64,000 bases of DNA. Source: Arenibacter sp. 6A1 (GTDB taxonomy: Bacteria > Bacteroidota > Bacteroidia > Flavobacteriales > Flavobacteriaceae). The notes under the pieces were generated by a model, which saw only the letters and a program-made list of their open reading frames with translations, searched no databases and was not told the origin of the DNA. Location of the stretch: assembly GCF_012272855.1 (NCBI RefSeq), contig NZ_JAAXCQ010000002.1, positions 272,513 through 336,512 of the forward strand. The letters are read 5' to 3'. Positions 42,760-51,659 of the stretch are shown here, piece after piece; position 1 is the first letter of the stretch; every line of letters begins with the position of its first letter. The position numbers and the translations under genes are program-made.

Positions 42760-42795
42760 CTTAGTTATAATTTAAAAATTGATGCTTTCTTTTCT

Positions 42796-44601
42796 TTATT
42801 TCACTTCCTGGACCTCAGTTTTATCTGAAATTCCGTTTTCATTAAATGCTTCTATACTAAAATAGTATCGCGTATCGCGATCGAGGTTGCGCATAAAATG
42901 TTCATTAATATCATAAATCAACCAGGAGTGGTATAATTTATCTGGGGCGATACCCCAGCGGATATTGTAACCCTGTGCTCCTTTCACCGGGTTCCAGGTA
43001 AAAGAGGCATCTCTTCTGTCTTCCTCCCGGGATACTTTAAATCCCTTTACCTTTTCCGGTTTCTTTCCTAAACCTTTTCCAAATACCCTTATTTCTGATA
43101 ATGCCAAGTTATTCCCCGGTACCTCCACATTATTGTAGCGTACGTATTTTCCTTGTACAGGTTGATTCAGGGTGATGTAGGCATTTGGTGCATCTTTATA
43201 ACTCCCACTTCTGTCTACAACAGTTTCCCAGTTTTTTCCATCCTCTGAAACCTCCAGTGTGAATCGATGTCGTAGGCCTTCGGTACGGGTATAAATGCCC
43301 GACTCCTGATCATGAAAGTTCAATTGAAAAGCATACATATTTCCAGGGGAAGGCATTTCGATCTTCACCCATTGCTTATCATCATTGGATTCAGCAACCC
43401 AAAAGGATTTCGGGTTTTCATCGGTTAAGAGCTTCGAAATAATTTCACCTTTACTATTCTTTTCAAGTGGCATTTCGGTGATGTCAAAATCATTATCGGT
43501 AGAAGTACTTTTTTTCACCTGCATTTTTGAAGATGAGACCGTTGTATTTCCTTTGTAAGAAAGCAGCATCCAGCCACTATGCTGTCCTGCTTTTGTTGGA
43601 TGATTTGGCCCGAATAAGGGGTAATCGCCATAGCTGGTGATGGAATACATTAATCCTTCATCATCGAAATAGGTGGGGAACATGGCAAGACGACGTTCCC
43701 AATGAGAATTCGAAGCCAACGCCATGGTGGCAAAATGCCAGTATTGCCCATTGGTTTGTTTCACGGTAATACCATGGCCTGCCCCATTAGCAAAACCGCC
43801 AGGCTTAAAACTCATGGGATTATTTTTCATGTAAGTAAAAGGACCAAGTGGGGTTTCACCAATATAAGCAGCATCGGCATACACATTAAATTGCGTCCCG
43901 GGCGCTGCATACTGTAAATAGTATTTCCCGTTGTGTTTGGTCATCGAGGCACCTTCCATGTATCCTTCCTTTAAGGTTGGATGGTAATTGTTTTTACCAA
44001 AACGTTCCCAACCATGTTCTTCCTCAACCAAATTGAAAAGTTCTTTCTCAACTCCGGTTTCAAGAAAACGATCGTCTTTATCCAGCATTTTCACACGAAG
44101 GGGATATACGTTTGACGAGCCCCAATACAGATAAGTTTTCCCGTCGTCGTCAATGAACAACTCCGAATCCTGGATGTTATTGGTAATTGAAGCGGTAGGT
44201 GTCCACTCCCCTTTTTTTGGGTCATCGGTATAAAGAATACTCCCGTAACCTGCGGGATCACCTGCAAAATATACCAGCGAATCTTTATAATTGAATGCGG
44301 TTGGGGCATTGGAACCCTCGAAAAACCATTGTTTAGGTTTAATAAATTCCCAGTTGATTAAATCGGTGGAATGCCAATATCCAAAAGACCGAGTGACAAA
44401 CATGTAGTATTCACCCCGAAATTCAATTACTGCTGGATCTGCACCAGAACGGTAGGAGATATTCTTACTTGAATTATAAACCATATAGGTATAGTCAATA
44501 TCCAGAGGATTGATATAAGTTTCCGGAACCACTTCCTGTGCATATATTAGTACATTAAATAGTAAAACCGCTGTTATAACTATCTTTTTAAAAAATTTCA
44601 T
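42796..44601 (-). CDS. GH43-family glycosidase with F5/8-type C and FnIII domains
   Basis: This 601-residue secreted protein (signal peptide to about IYAQ22) has a five-bladed GH43 propeller at about 28-345 with the three expected acids: base D55 (SGADPAVIE), modulator D145 (IQDSELFIDDDGK) and acid E216 (YMEGASMTK). A discoidin/F5-8C carbohydrate-binding domain follows (about 350-510, ending ALSEIRVFGKG) and a FnIII domain (about 515-600). GH43 enzymes cleave arabinose, xylose or galactose linkages with inversion. It lies 36 bp from GH3 in the third PUL. The subfamily, and so the sugar, is not assignable by eye. Confidence 0.9.
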   Translation of the reverse strand: MKFFKKIVITAVLLFNVLIYAQEVVPETYINPLDIDYTYMVYNSSKNISYRSGADPAVIEFRGEYYMFVTRSFGYWHSTDLINWEFIKPKQWFFEGSNAPTAFNYKDSLVYFAGDPAGYGSILYTDDPKKGEWTPTASITNNIQDSELFIDDDGKTYLYWGSSNVYPLRVKMLDKDDRFLETGVEKELFNLVEEEHGWERFGKNNYHPTLKEGYMEGASMTKHNGKYYLQYAAPGTQFNVYADAAYIGETPLGPFTYMKNNPMSFKPGGFANGAGHGITVKQTNGQYWHFATMALASNSHWERRLAMFPTYFDDEGLMYSITSYGDYPLFGPNHPTKAGQHSGWMLLSYKGNTTVSSSKMQVKKSTSTDNDFDITEMPLEKNSKGEIISKLLTDENPKSFWVAESNDDKQWVKIEMPSPGNMYAFQLNFHDQESGIYTRTEGLRHRFTLEVSEDGKNWETVVDRSGSYKDAPNAYITLNQPVQGKYVRYNNVEVPGNNLALSEIRVFGKGLGKKPEKVKGFKVSREEDRRDASFTWNPVKGAQGYNIRWGIAPDKLYHSWLIYDINEHFMRNLDRDTRYYFSIEAFNENGISDKTEVQEVK

Positions 44602-44651
44602 CTATTTCCGTTTTACACAAGTTTATGATTGCCAATTTCTTTGGTCGATCT

Positions 44652-45440
44652 CTATTCAGATCGTTTTAGTGAAAACAACCAGGGCAATAAATTAGGCTCA
44701 GCAAAAGCGGGGTCCCAACTGTTATGGTTGGCATCCCCAAACAGGGTAAGGTTGGGCGCTCCTCCAAACTCCATAATTTGTGCTGTTATATCCAAGGACA
44801 ATTTTGGATTCACCACATTGTCCTTTGCCCCGTGAAAAATCCAAAGCGGCACCTTATTGGCATAGACTTCCGCTGCTTCTAGATCGCCCCCTCCACAAAT
44901 AGCAATTGCCGCTGCAAACATGTCTGGTTTTCTATACAGCATTTCAAAAGTGGCCATCCCTCCCATGGAGAGACCCATCATATATACCTGGTCTTTCTTC
45001 ACATAGGATTCGTTTACAAGCGAATCCATCAAGGCCATGGTAAGCTCCAAAGCTTTGGTAGGTCCTTTGCTGTATTCAAAAGAAATTTCCAAAGGTTCTT
45101 TGGTGCGATCTACCGCCACCCTAGACCAATAATCCTCTTGGGAACATTGTGGAAATAGGATTATAGCAGGGAAATTCGCCCTATTTTCTTCCTCTAAAAA
45201 CAAATTACTGCCATGGACCAATTGCTTCTCATTATCACTTCCTCTTTCCCCTGCCCCATGTAGGAACAGTACCACGGGATATTGTTTAGAGGCAGAAAAA
45301 TCTTTTGGATACAGTATACGATACTGCAAACTATCCGTCCCTTTCTTAAAAATTGCGGCTTGGTACAAATCGTTTTGCGCAAACATGGCAAGGGTGCCAA
45401 GGCAAAAAACTAATAGAAATATCCTTTTTTTAGTTTCCAT
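44652..45440 (-). CDS. Secreted esterase (alpha/beta hydrolase, CE1-like)
   Basis: This 262-residue protein has a signal peptide (to about FAQ22), the oxyanion motif FLHGAGERGSDN and catalytic Ser158 (GLSMGGMA), Asp207 (GAKDNVV) and His239 (ANHNSWD). The arrangement is typical of predicted CE1-like esterases often found in PULs, which remove acyl groups from glycans. Its start overlaps the end of the GH144 gene by 11 bp (TATGGAAACTAA), indicating translational coupling and shared function. Confidence 0.9.
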   Translation of the reverse strand: METKKRIFLLVFCLGTLAMFAQNDLYQAAIFKKGTDSLQYRILYPKDFSASKQYPVVLFLHGAGERGSDNEKQLVHGSNLFLEEENRANFPAIILFPQCSQEDYWSRVAVDRTKEPLEISFEYSKGPTKALELTMALMDSLVNESYVKKDQVYMMGLSMGGMATFEMLYRKPDMFAAAIAICGGGDLEAAEVYANKVPLWIFHGAKDNVVNPKLSLDITAQIMEFGGAPNLTLFGDANHNSWDPAFAEPNLLPWLFSLKRSE

Positions 45441-46812
45441 ACGTAAATCCTAGTTTTATTAAACCTGCTTTTACCTCATCGTTTTGCATAAAAAGTTCCC
45501 ACAACAACCGGCTTCTGTAATTTTCGATCATAATAATCTGGGGTCCTTGATCTATGGCTAGGTACGCTTCTGCCACCCAAAAATTATACTGCGGACTAAA
45601 GGCGTCATAAAATCCGGCAGGGCCCAGTAATTTATCTTTATGCTTATAAAAATAATGCATGGCCTTCAGTGATTCTGTTGGGGTATAAGGAATACTTCCA
45701 ATGGCCGCCGTAGGGGAAATAACGCCCACATCGTTAGAGGGGGAATGGGCGCTATACCCTAGACTGCCATCTGAATTTCTTGAATAACTTGCGGTTAGGC
45801 CCCAACTGTCCTGCCCATACCCCACAAATTGCTTGGGGTTTTCCACGGCATACCGATGGTTGATGAGGGCGTGATTTTTACTTACCTCTCCATAATCTAC
45901 AAACTCGTCCTTTAACCCAAATGGGTTTAATCCTAAAAAGGAGTAATGTGAAAAAAATAAGGGTCCCCCATAAGTTTCAGATCCGGGATGTTTCACCAGC
46001 AGTGGATAATTATAGGTGGTTGTATTAGATTTTATTCCCCCATTGGAAGCCCAGCCGTTGGTATAGACCTCTTTGGAAATGGAATAATCCGGGGAGGCCG
46101 CTGCCAATACATAAGCAATTAAGGTTTCATTATATCCTTTGAGCTGTAGGTTGATAGAAAAATTATGGTCGGGACTCCAATGCCAATACAGTACGTTTTG
46201 GTTTTGGGTGTACCAATTCCATTCTACCCCTTTCCACAAGGCATCGGCCTTGGCGGCCAATTCCTTTTCGGCTGGGGAGCCTTCTTTAAAATACTCCTTT
46301 ACGCTGATCAATCCTTGGACCAACAAAGCGGTTTCTACCAAATCGCCACCGTTGTCCTTTGGACTAAAAGGCCTTACTTTACCCGTATTCCCATCTAGCC
46401 AATGTGGCCATGCTCCATGAAACCGATCGGCGTTCTCTAGAAAATCCAACATTTTTTGTAATCTCGCAACCGCTTGTTCTCTAGAAACATAATTACGCTC
46501 TATACCAACCAAGATGGCCATTAGTCCAAAACCAGTTCCTCCTGTGGTCACCACATTGGCATCAAGATCGGGATTATTGGGATGATAGCGCTCCCTAGCA
46601 CAACCAGAGTTGGTTTCGGCATACTCCCAAAAATATTTAAAGGTCTCCCTTTGGGTCAAATCCAACAATTCCTCATCCGAAATTGCTTCTACCACCGGAG
46701 GTTCCTCCTTAGGTGGACCAGGTAATTGAGATTCGCCTATAGGACCTTGGACATCGTCTCCCGAACAGGAATAAAATAACCCCAAGATAATGGATAAAAA
46801 AATAACTCTCAT
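45430..46812 (-). CDS. GH144-like beta-1,2-glucan hydrolase (glycoamylase-like fold), copy 1
   Basis: This 460-residue lipoprotein (Cys16 in FYSC) is an (alpha/alpha)6 enzyme of the glycoamylase-like family that includes GH144 endo-beta-1,2-glucanases. Motifs include RETFKYFWEYA, GGTGFGLMAILVGIER, FHGAWPHWLDG, NGGDLVETALLVQGL, YWHWSPD and GYNETLIAYVLAAASP. D157 and E229 are 72 residues apart, the spacing I recall for the catalytic pair D139/E211 of the Chitinophaga enzyme. It is a paralogue of the next gene upstream (46852-48228). One of the pair may cut polymer, the other oligomers. Overlaps the downstream esterase start. Confidence 0.87.
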   Translation of the reverse strand: MRVIFLSIILGLFYSCSGDDVQGPIGESQLPGPPKEEPPVVEAISDEELLDLTQRETFKYFWEYAETNSGCARERYHPNNPDLDANVVTTGGTGFGLMAILVGIERNYVSREQAVARLQKMLDFLENADRFHGAWPHWLDGNTGKVRPFSPKDNGGDLVETALLVQGLISVKEYFKEGSPAEKELAAKADALWKGVEWNWYTQNQNVLYWHWSPDHNFSINLQLKGYNETLIAYVLAAASPDYSISKEVYTNGWASNGGIKSNTTTYNYPLLVKHPGSETYGGPLFFSHYSFLGLNPFGLKDEFVDYGEVSKNHALINHRYAVENPKQFVGYGQDSWGLTASYSRNSDGSLGYSAHSPSNDVGVISPTAAIGSIPYTPTESLKAMHYFYKHKDKLLGPAGFYDAFSPQYNFWVAEAYLAIDQGPQIIMIENYRSRLLWELFMQNDEVKAGLIKLGFTYGN

Positions 46813-46851
46813 TTTTATATTTAAGTGTTTAGTTCTCGGATTAGGAGAATG

Positions 46852-48228
46852 TTATTTTAAACTGCTACTTTCAAAACCCAGTTTCTTCAATCCATTTTGA
46901 ACTTCCTTATTACTCATAAAAAGGTCCCATAGCAATCCTGTTCTATAATTTTCGATCATTACGGGAATAGGACCTTGGTCTATGGCCAGGTACCGTGGCA
47001 GGCTCCAATTATGCTCAAAACTAAAGGCATCATAGGGTCCGTATTTCCCTATTAGAGAATCTTGTTCCTGATACATATACCTTAAAAAACGCATACTTTC
47101 CTTTGGAGTATAAGGCATGGAAGACAAGGCGGCCGTAGGAGAAATTACTCCTAGGTCCTGATCTGGCTTATGACCGGCATACCCCTTCATGGAATAGCTC
47201 GATGTTTGGCCCCAGACATTCTCCCCGTATCCTTTGTAATTATTAGGATTGGCCACTGCATGTTTGTAATGGATAAGGGCGTGATTCTGGTTCAGTTTCC
47301 AATAATCGCCATATTGGTCTTTTAACCCTTTCGGATTTAGCCCCAGATAGGAATAGTGGGCCCAAAACAAAGGACCAACGGGCGACTTATCGTGCTCGTA
47401 ATGGTTCAATTCGGTTTCAAGGCCATAATAAACCGTATCCTTGGCTATTTCCCCATTGAGTGCCCATCCCTTATCGTAAACCTCTTTATCTATAGGATGG
47501 GTGGGGGAGGCTGCGGCAAGAACATACATGATCAAAGCTTCGTTATAACCTCCAACGGGGAAGTTCATATCCCATCCATAATTGGGAGACCAATGCCAAT
47601 ACAGCACCTTTTCACCTCCTTTTGTATACCAGTCCCATTCTACTTCTTCCCACAATTTTTGGATTCTACTGCTAATAGATTTCTCTGCCTCGGTCGTACC
47701 CCGTTTATCAAAAAACTCCTTTACGGTAAGCAGCCCCTGCACCAAAAATGCAGACTCCACCAAATCGCCCCCATCGTCCTTTTTACTAAAGGGTGCAGTC
47801 GTTCCATCGGGTTTTAACCAATGTGGCCATACCCCGTGAAAACGATCGGCTTTTTCTAAAAAGTCCAATATCCTAAGGTATCGTTCCACGGCCTGCTCTT
47901 GGGTGATAAACCCTCGCTCTATACCAACCAAAATAGCCATCAGTCCAAATCCGGAACCTCCAATGGTAATAATATCCTTATCATGGGAAGGATAAATATT
48001 GTCCATATGGATACGCTCCCTTGCCAGGCCCGAGATAGGCTCTGCACCTTCCCAAAAATAATCGAAGGTCTGTTTTTGGATAGTATCCAATAGCGCAGCA
48101 TCCATGGCTTCTTCCTCATTGGTCTTAATCACCTCAGCGTCAGTTTTGGCATTAGTTTTTTTTTGGTCGTTGCAACTTGGTAAAATAAGTGCAACGACCA
48201 TTGTTATAATAACTATAGATAATCTCAT
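46852..48228 (-). CDS. GH144-like beta-1,2-glucan hydrolase, copy 2
   Basis: This 458-residue lipoprotein (Cys19, ILPSC) shares with its neighbour every core motif: KQTFDYFWEGAE, GGSGFGLMAILVGIERGFIT, FHGVWPHWLK, GGDLVESAFLVQGL (D155), YWHWSPNYGW and GGYNEALIMYVLAAASP (E230). The acids are 75 residues apart, reflecting a three-residue insertion compared with copy 1. The C-terminal YLAIDQGPIPVMIENYRTGLLWDLFM is conserved in both. The paralogues are 39 bp apart and probably co-transcribed with the LamG lipoprotein 10 bp upstream. Confidence 0.87.
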   Translation of the reverse strand: MRLSIVIITMVVALILPSCNDQKKTNAKTDAEVIKTNEEEAMDAALLDTIQKQTFDYFWEGAEPISGLARERIHMDNIYPSHDKDIITIGGSGFGLMAILVGIERGFITQEQAVERYLRILDFLEKADRFHGVWPHWLKPDGTTAPFSKKDDGGDLVESAFLVQGLLTVKEFFDKRGTTEAEKSISSRIQKLWEEVEWDWYTKGGEKVLYWHWSPNYGWDMNFPVGGYNEALIMYVLAAASPTHPIDKEVYDKGWALNGEIAKDTVYYGLETELNHYEHDKSPVGPLFWAHYSYLGLNPKGLKDQYGDYWKLNQNHALIHYKHAVANPNNYKGYGENVWGQTSSYSMKGYAGHKPDQDLGVISPTAALSSMPYTPKESMRFLRYMYQEQDSLIGKYGPYDAFSFEHNWSLPRYLAIDQGPIPVMIENYRTGLLWDLFMSNKEVQNGLKKLGFESSSLK

Positions 48229-48238
48229 AGGTTATATA

Positions 48239-49993
48239 CTATAAATCGGAATTTCTTATGTTTTGTATTTCTTCTTGTGATAAGGCTTTTCTGTATAACC
48301 GTAGTTCATCTATAAAGCTGGCATCGGACGAATGTCCCCATTCGGTAAACCTAGGAGCTCCAGACCCTATGGATAGTAGGTCACAACCTGTCCAATCTAC
48401 ACCTGAAACATCAGATTCCTTTACAATTTCTCCATCAAAATATACGATAGCCTTACCGTTTCCTATTGTAAAGGCCATATGCACCCAACCAGATGTTGTA
48501 GGGTCCAATGATGCTGCTGGGCCACCATCTACCCAAGTATCGGCAGTACCATTACCTACATTTAATTTAAATGTCTGATTCGTGGCATTGCCTTCCCTAA
48601 AAAATCTGAATCCACTAGTTCGTAAGTTTTGTACGGTTGGATATTCTGGCCTTTCCAAATCCGCTGGTCCCATAACCAAAATCCCTGCTCTATCTGGGGC
48701 GGCATTTAGGTTGTACCAGAAAGTAGCGCTAAACTCAGTTGTAGTCAATCCGCTTGTAGGGAAGGTCAGATAAGAATCTGCTGCCCCTGCATACGCAGCT
48801 GTACCTCTAACACCTTCTCCTGCGAAACCAGGAGTTCCTATTGCGGTAGCCTCTACATTTGTAAATTTATTCTTCGTATCCCCATCAAAAGGCAGGTAGA
48901 ACATTTCTCCATCAAATTCCCCGGTATAGGGATTGGTAACATTGATCATATTCTGAATATCGGCCTCGGTCAAGGCTGTATTGAACAAACGCAGGTCGTC
49001 CATGAGGCTGTTATCGGATTTATGATCCCAATAGCTAAAGGTTTCACCTCCCGAACCTATGGTCAACGCATCACATCCTGTCCAATCTACCGGGGCGCTT
49101 AAGGCAGTCGTCCGTACCGCAACCCCATTAAAGAAAATGGTACTCTGTGTAGCGGAAATAGAAAGGGCAATATGCACCCATTCTCCAGTAGTCACATCAA
49201 GCACACCGCCATCGTTCCAACTTTCGCCAGTACCTGTACCCACATTAGCCTTTATAGTCTGATTAATAGTGCTTCCTTCCCTAAATAATCGTATCCCTTG
49301 ATTTCTATCATCGGCATCATCCCCAATTACCAAAATACCAGCACGATCTGGACTGGCATCTACCTTATACCAAAAGGCCGCAGTAAACTCGGTCCCTAAC
49401 AGGCCGTCCGTAGGATAGGTTAAATAAGCATCCGTGGCGCCTTTATAGGCGTTGGTTCCGATAAGCCCTTCTCCGGCAAATCCGGGAGTTCCCACCTTAA
49501 CAGCTTGTTTTAGGCCCACTAGGTCAAAATAATCGCCATCAAATGGCATATAAAACGTCTCCCCGGCAAACAAGGGTGTATAGGCAGGTTCTTTTTGAAA
49601 ATTAACCGTTGCTGCTGTTGTTTTTCCTTCTAAATCTATTGCTGTAACCATAAGTTCATGGCTACCATCGTTCAATTTATCATAGACAAGGTCCTTTACC
49701 AATAATCGACGGTAATCCTTAAAATTGCTATAGCTTCCTATCTTAGCCCCATCTAGCGTCACCTCTACCTTAGCGATCTCTATATCATCGGTCACCTCAA
49801 AATCGATGGTAATAGAAGTTACTACCTCCAACACTTTAATTTTCACCCCATCTGTTGGGTAATTGATTTTTACCTGTGGTGCGGTAGCATCGGTTCCTGG
49901 GTCAACTTGTGTAATCGAGTCTATTCCTTGGTCACAACCGTAGAAAAGAAACAAGGCGATCAAACTGGCACATATTCGTATACTATTTTTCAT
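48239..49993 (-). CDS. Surface glycan-binding lipoprotein with Ig-like domain and two LamG domains
   Basis: This 584-residue lipoprotein (Cys20, FYGC) has an Ig-like domain (about 38-135, APQVKINYPTDGVKI) and two concanavalin A-like LamG domains (about 145-345 and 362-580). The two are internal repeats: each holds F/Y-MPFDGD, TPGFAGEG, a TEF.A.FWY segment, DRAGILV, GFRFFREG or GIRLFREG, GEWVH or GWVHM and DWTGCD. The position directly after SusD is that of SusE/F-like surface glycan-binding proteins. It probably holds the polysaccharide for the enzymes and SusCD. No catalytic residues are apparent. Confidence 0.88.
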   Translation of the reverse strand: MKNSIRICASLIALFLFYGCDQGIDSITQVDPGTDATAPQVKINYPTDGVKIKVLEVVTSITIDFEVTDDIEIAKVEVTLDGAKIGSYSNFKDYRRLLVKDLVYDKLNDGSHELMVTAIDLEGKTTAATVNFQKEPAYTPLFAGETFYMPFDGDYFDLVGLKQAVKVGTPGFAGEGLIGTNAYKGATDAYLTYPTDGLLGTEFTAAFWYKVDASPDRAGILVIGDDADDRNQGIRLFREGSTINQTIKANVGTGTGESWNDGGVLDVTTGEWVHIALSISATQSTIFFNGVAVRTTALSAPVDWTGCDALTIGSGGETFSYWDHKSDNSLMDDLRLFNTALTEADIQNMINVTNPYTGEFDGEMFYLPFDGDTKNKFTNVEATAIGTPGFAGEGVRGTAAYAGAADSYLTFPTSGLTTTEFSATFWYNLNAAPDRAGILVMGPADLERPEYPTVQNLRTSGFRFFREGNATNQTFKLNVGNGTADTWVDGGPAASLDPTTSGWVHMAFTIGNGKAIVYFDGEIVKESDVSGVDWTGCDLLSIGSGAPRFTEWGHSSDASFIDELRLYRKALSQEEIQNIRNSDL

Positions 49994-50010
49994 TTTTTCT
50001 ATGTTGTTAG

Positions 50011-51561
50011 TTAGTTACTGACTTCCCCTAATATTGGAAATTCATCTATCTGATCCTGGTGATAGGTTACAAATGCTTTATTGGCACTAAAGGTCCTTCC
50101 TTCATAACTTAGCTCCTCGTTTCTGCCCAATCTGACCATGTCCAAAAACCGCTTGCCCCATTCCATACTTAATTCGGCATACTTTTCGTCTATAACCTGA
50201 TCCAAGGTCACCCCTGATAACGGACTCATCCCAGCTCTTTCCCTTACCAAATTCACAGCTTGGTCTGCGGTCATAGCAGAATTGGAGGCTCCATGTAATA
50301 GGGCCTCAGCATACATTAAAAGTGTTTCGGCATACCGGAATACGATATAATTTTTATTACTGCCATATTCTGTGCGTCCAGGAATTAACTGGTTCGTTGG
50401 CAGATAGTGTTTTCCACTAGAAAATATAGATCTCACATCCGAAGTATTTGTGTCGCCGTCTCTAGTAGTTGGAGAAACAAAATCGGGCAATGTTTCCGCG
50501 GTATATTCAGTAGTCGCAATGATGCTATCGATTCCTTTCTGGCTAAAAAACACGGAGGTTTCCAAGCGTTCGGTTTCTCCCCTATCTAACATAAACGAAA
50601 CATATTTCATACTTGGCTCAAAGAAGCCCCAACCGTTTGAAGCTCCGGCTACCGAAGGTGTCCAAGAATTAGGTCCATAGGGTGCATAAAGGTGGCCCAC
50701 TCGCTCACCTACCCCAGCACCAAAATCCGAATATTGAAATTCAAACAGGCTTTCATCACTCAATTTTCCAGGGGTTTTAAACAGTTCGTAGTATTCGTTG
50801 AAGAGGCTGAACTTTCCTGAGCTGATAATCTGACCGGCAGCATCGGCTACGGCCTGATAATTCTTTAATTCTTGATTTGCTACGGCTTTAATCATTAAGG
50901 CGGTATATTTGGTCACCCCGCCAGGAAGATCGGTGCGCTCGTTAGGCCGCATATCCAACAATAGGGGAATGGCCTCGTCCATTTGACTAGAAATATGCTG
51001 CATCACCTCCTCCTTGGAAGGAACTGAAGTGACATTGGCAAAATCTTCAAGGTTCGAGGATTCGGGAATAAATACTGCACCGTAAACCTGAGAAAGTTGA
51101 AAAAGCAATATTGCCCTAAGCACTTTAGCCTCTGCAATATATCGGTTCCCCTTAGCTATTCCGTCGGCATCGGCAAATTCGATATAACGCTCAATTTGTT
51201 CCATTCCGGTATGGGCCCGTATAATATCGCCATAGTAAGTTTCCCATAAGGTTCTTGAACCAAAAAATGAGTTGTCATATATATAGCGATCCTGATTTTT
51301 GAGCCCCTGTTGGTCTCCGGCAGCATTTACATCATCCCCTCTTGTGGAGACAACCAATGGTTGTTCCCACCCCCTGGCAGTAACTGCTTGATACACCCCG
51401 ATAAGTGAAAAAATCATATCATCGGTTTTCGAAAAATCTGTACCGCCAGCAAAATTGTTATTGAGTTCTGGTTGGTCCAATTGGTCCGAACAACCAATAA
51501 GAATAACTCCTACCAAGGCTAATAGCAGCGGAAATCTTTTTGTTTTTATATGTTGTTTCAT
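50011..51561 (-). CDS. SusD/RagB-family nutrient-binding lipoprotein (third PUL)
   Basis: The true start is the ATG at 51561 (MKQHIKTKRF), followed by a lipoprotein signal ending ILIGC. A longer reading up to 51651 only runs through the 57-bp repeat and lacks sense as a signal. SusD landmarks are AEAKVLRAILLFQLSQVYG, FRYAETLLMYAEAL and the C-terminal EKYAELSMEWGKRFLDMVRLG. It caps the SusC encoded at 51660-54698. SusC, SusD and the LamG lipoprotein follow each other closely on the minus strand (18 bp to the LamG gene), consistent with one operon. Confidence 0.93.
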   Translation of the reverse strand: MKQHIKTKRFPLLLALVGVILIGCSDQLDQPELNNNFAGGTDFSKTDDMIFSLIGVYQAVTARGWEQPLVVSTRGDDVNAAGDQQGLKNQDRYIYDNSFFGSRTLWETYYGDIIRAHTGMEQIERYIEFADADGIAKGNRYIAEAKVLRAILLFQLSQVYGAVFIPESSNLEDFANVTSVPSKEEVMQHISSQMDEAIPLLLDMRPNERTDLPGGVTKYTALMIKAVANQELKNYQAVADAAGQIISSGKFSLFNEYYELFKTPGKLSDESLFEFQYSDFGAGVGERVGHLYAPYGPNSWTPSVAGASNGWGFFEPSMKYVSFMLDRGETERLETSVFFSQKGIDSIIATTEYTAETLPDFVSPTTRDGDTNTSDVRSIFSSGKHYLPTNQLIPGRTEYGSNKNYIVFRYAETLLMYAEALLHGASNSAMTADQAVNLVRERAGMSPLSGVTLDQVIDEKYAELSMEWGKRFLDMVRLGRNEELSYEGRTFSANKAFVTYHQDQIDEFPILGEVSN

Positions 51562-51591
51562 CTGTAGAAATTTATTGTTTTTAACGGTCTT

Positions 51592-51648
51592 ATGTACTTC
51601 GCATAGCTGAATTCGTATTTGCAAACAGTTTTCGGTTATGCTCATTTC
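51592..51648 (-). repeat. 57-bp dispersed repeat, copy 2
   Basis: Matches 1241-1297 at about 48 of 57 positions in the same orientation (GAAATGAGCATAACCGAAAA at its start, TATGCGAAGTACAT at its end). It lies between the third SusC and SusD genes, so is transcribed within the operon, and separates the susC stop from the susD start. Confidence 0.6.
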
Positions 51649-51659
51649 CAAGCTTTTTA

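Noticed and set aside
51562..51651. Thirty-residue N-terminal extension of the third SusD
   Set aside because: It runs through the 57-bp repeat and precedes a perfect lipoprotein signal peptide starting at 51561, so the downstream ATG is the start.
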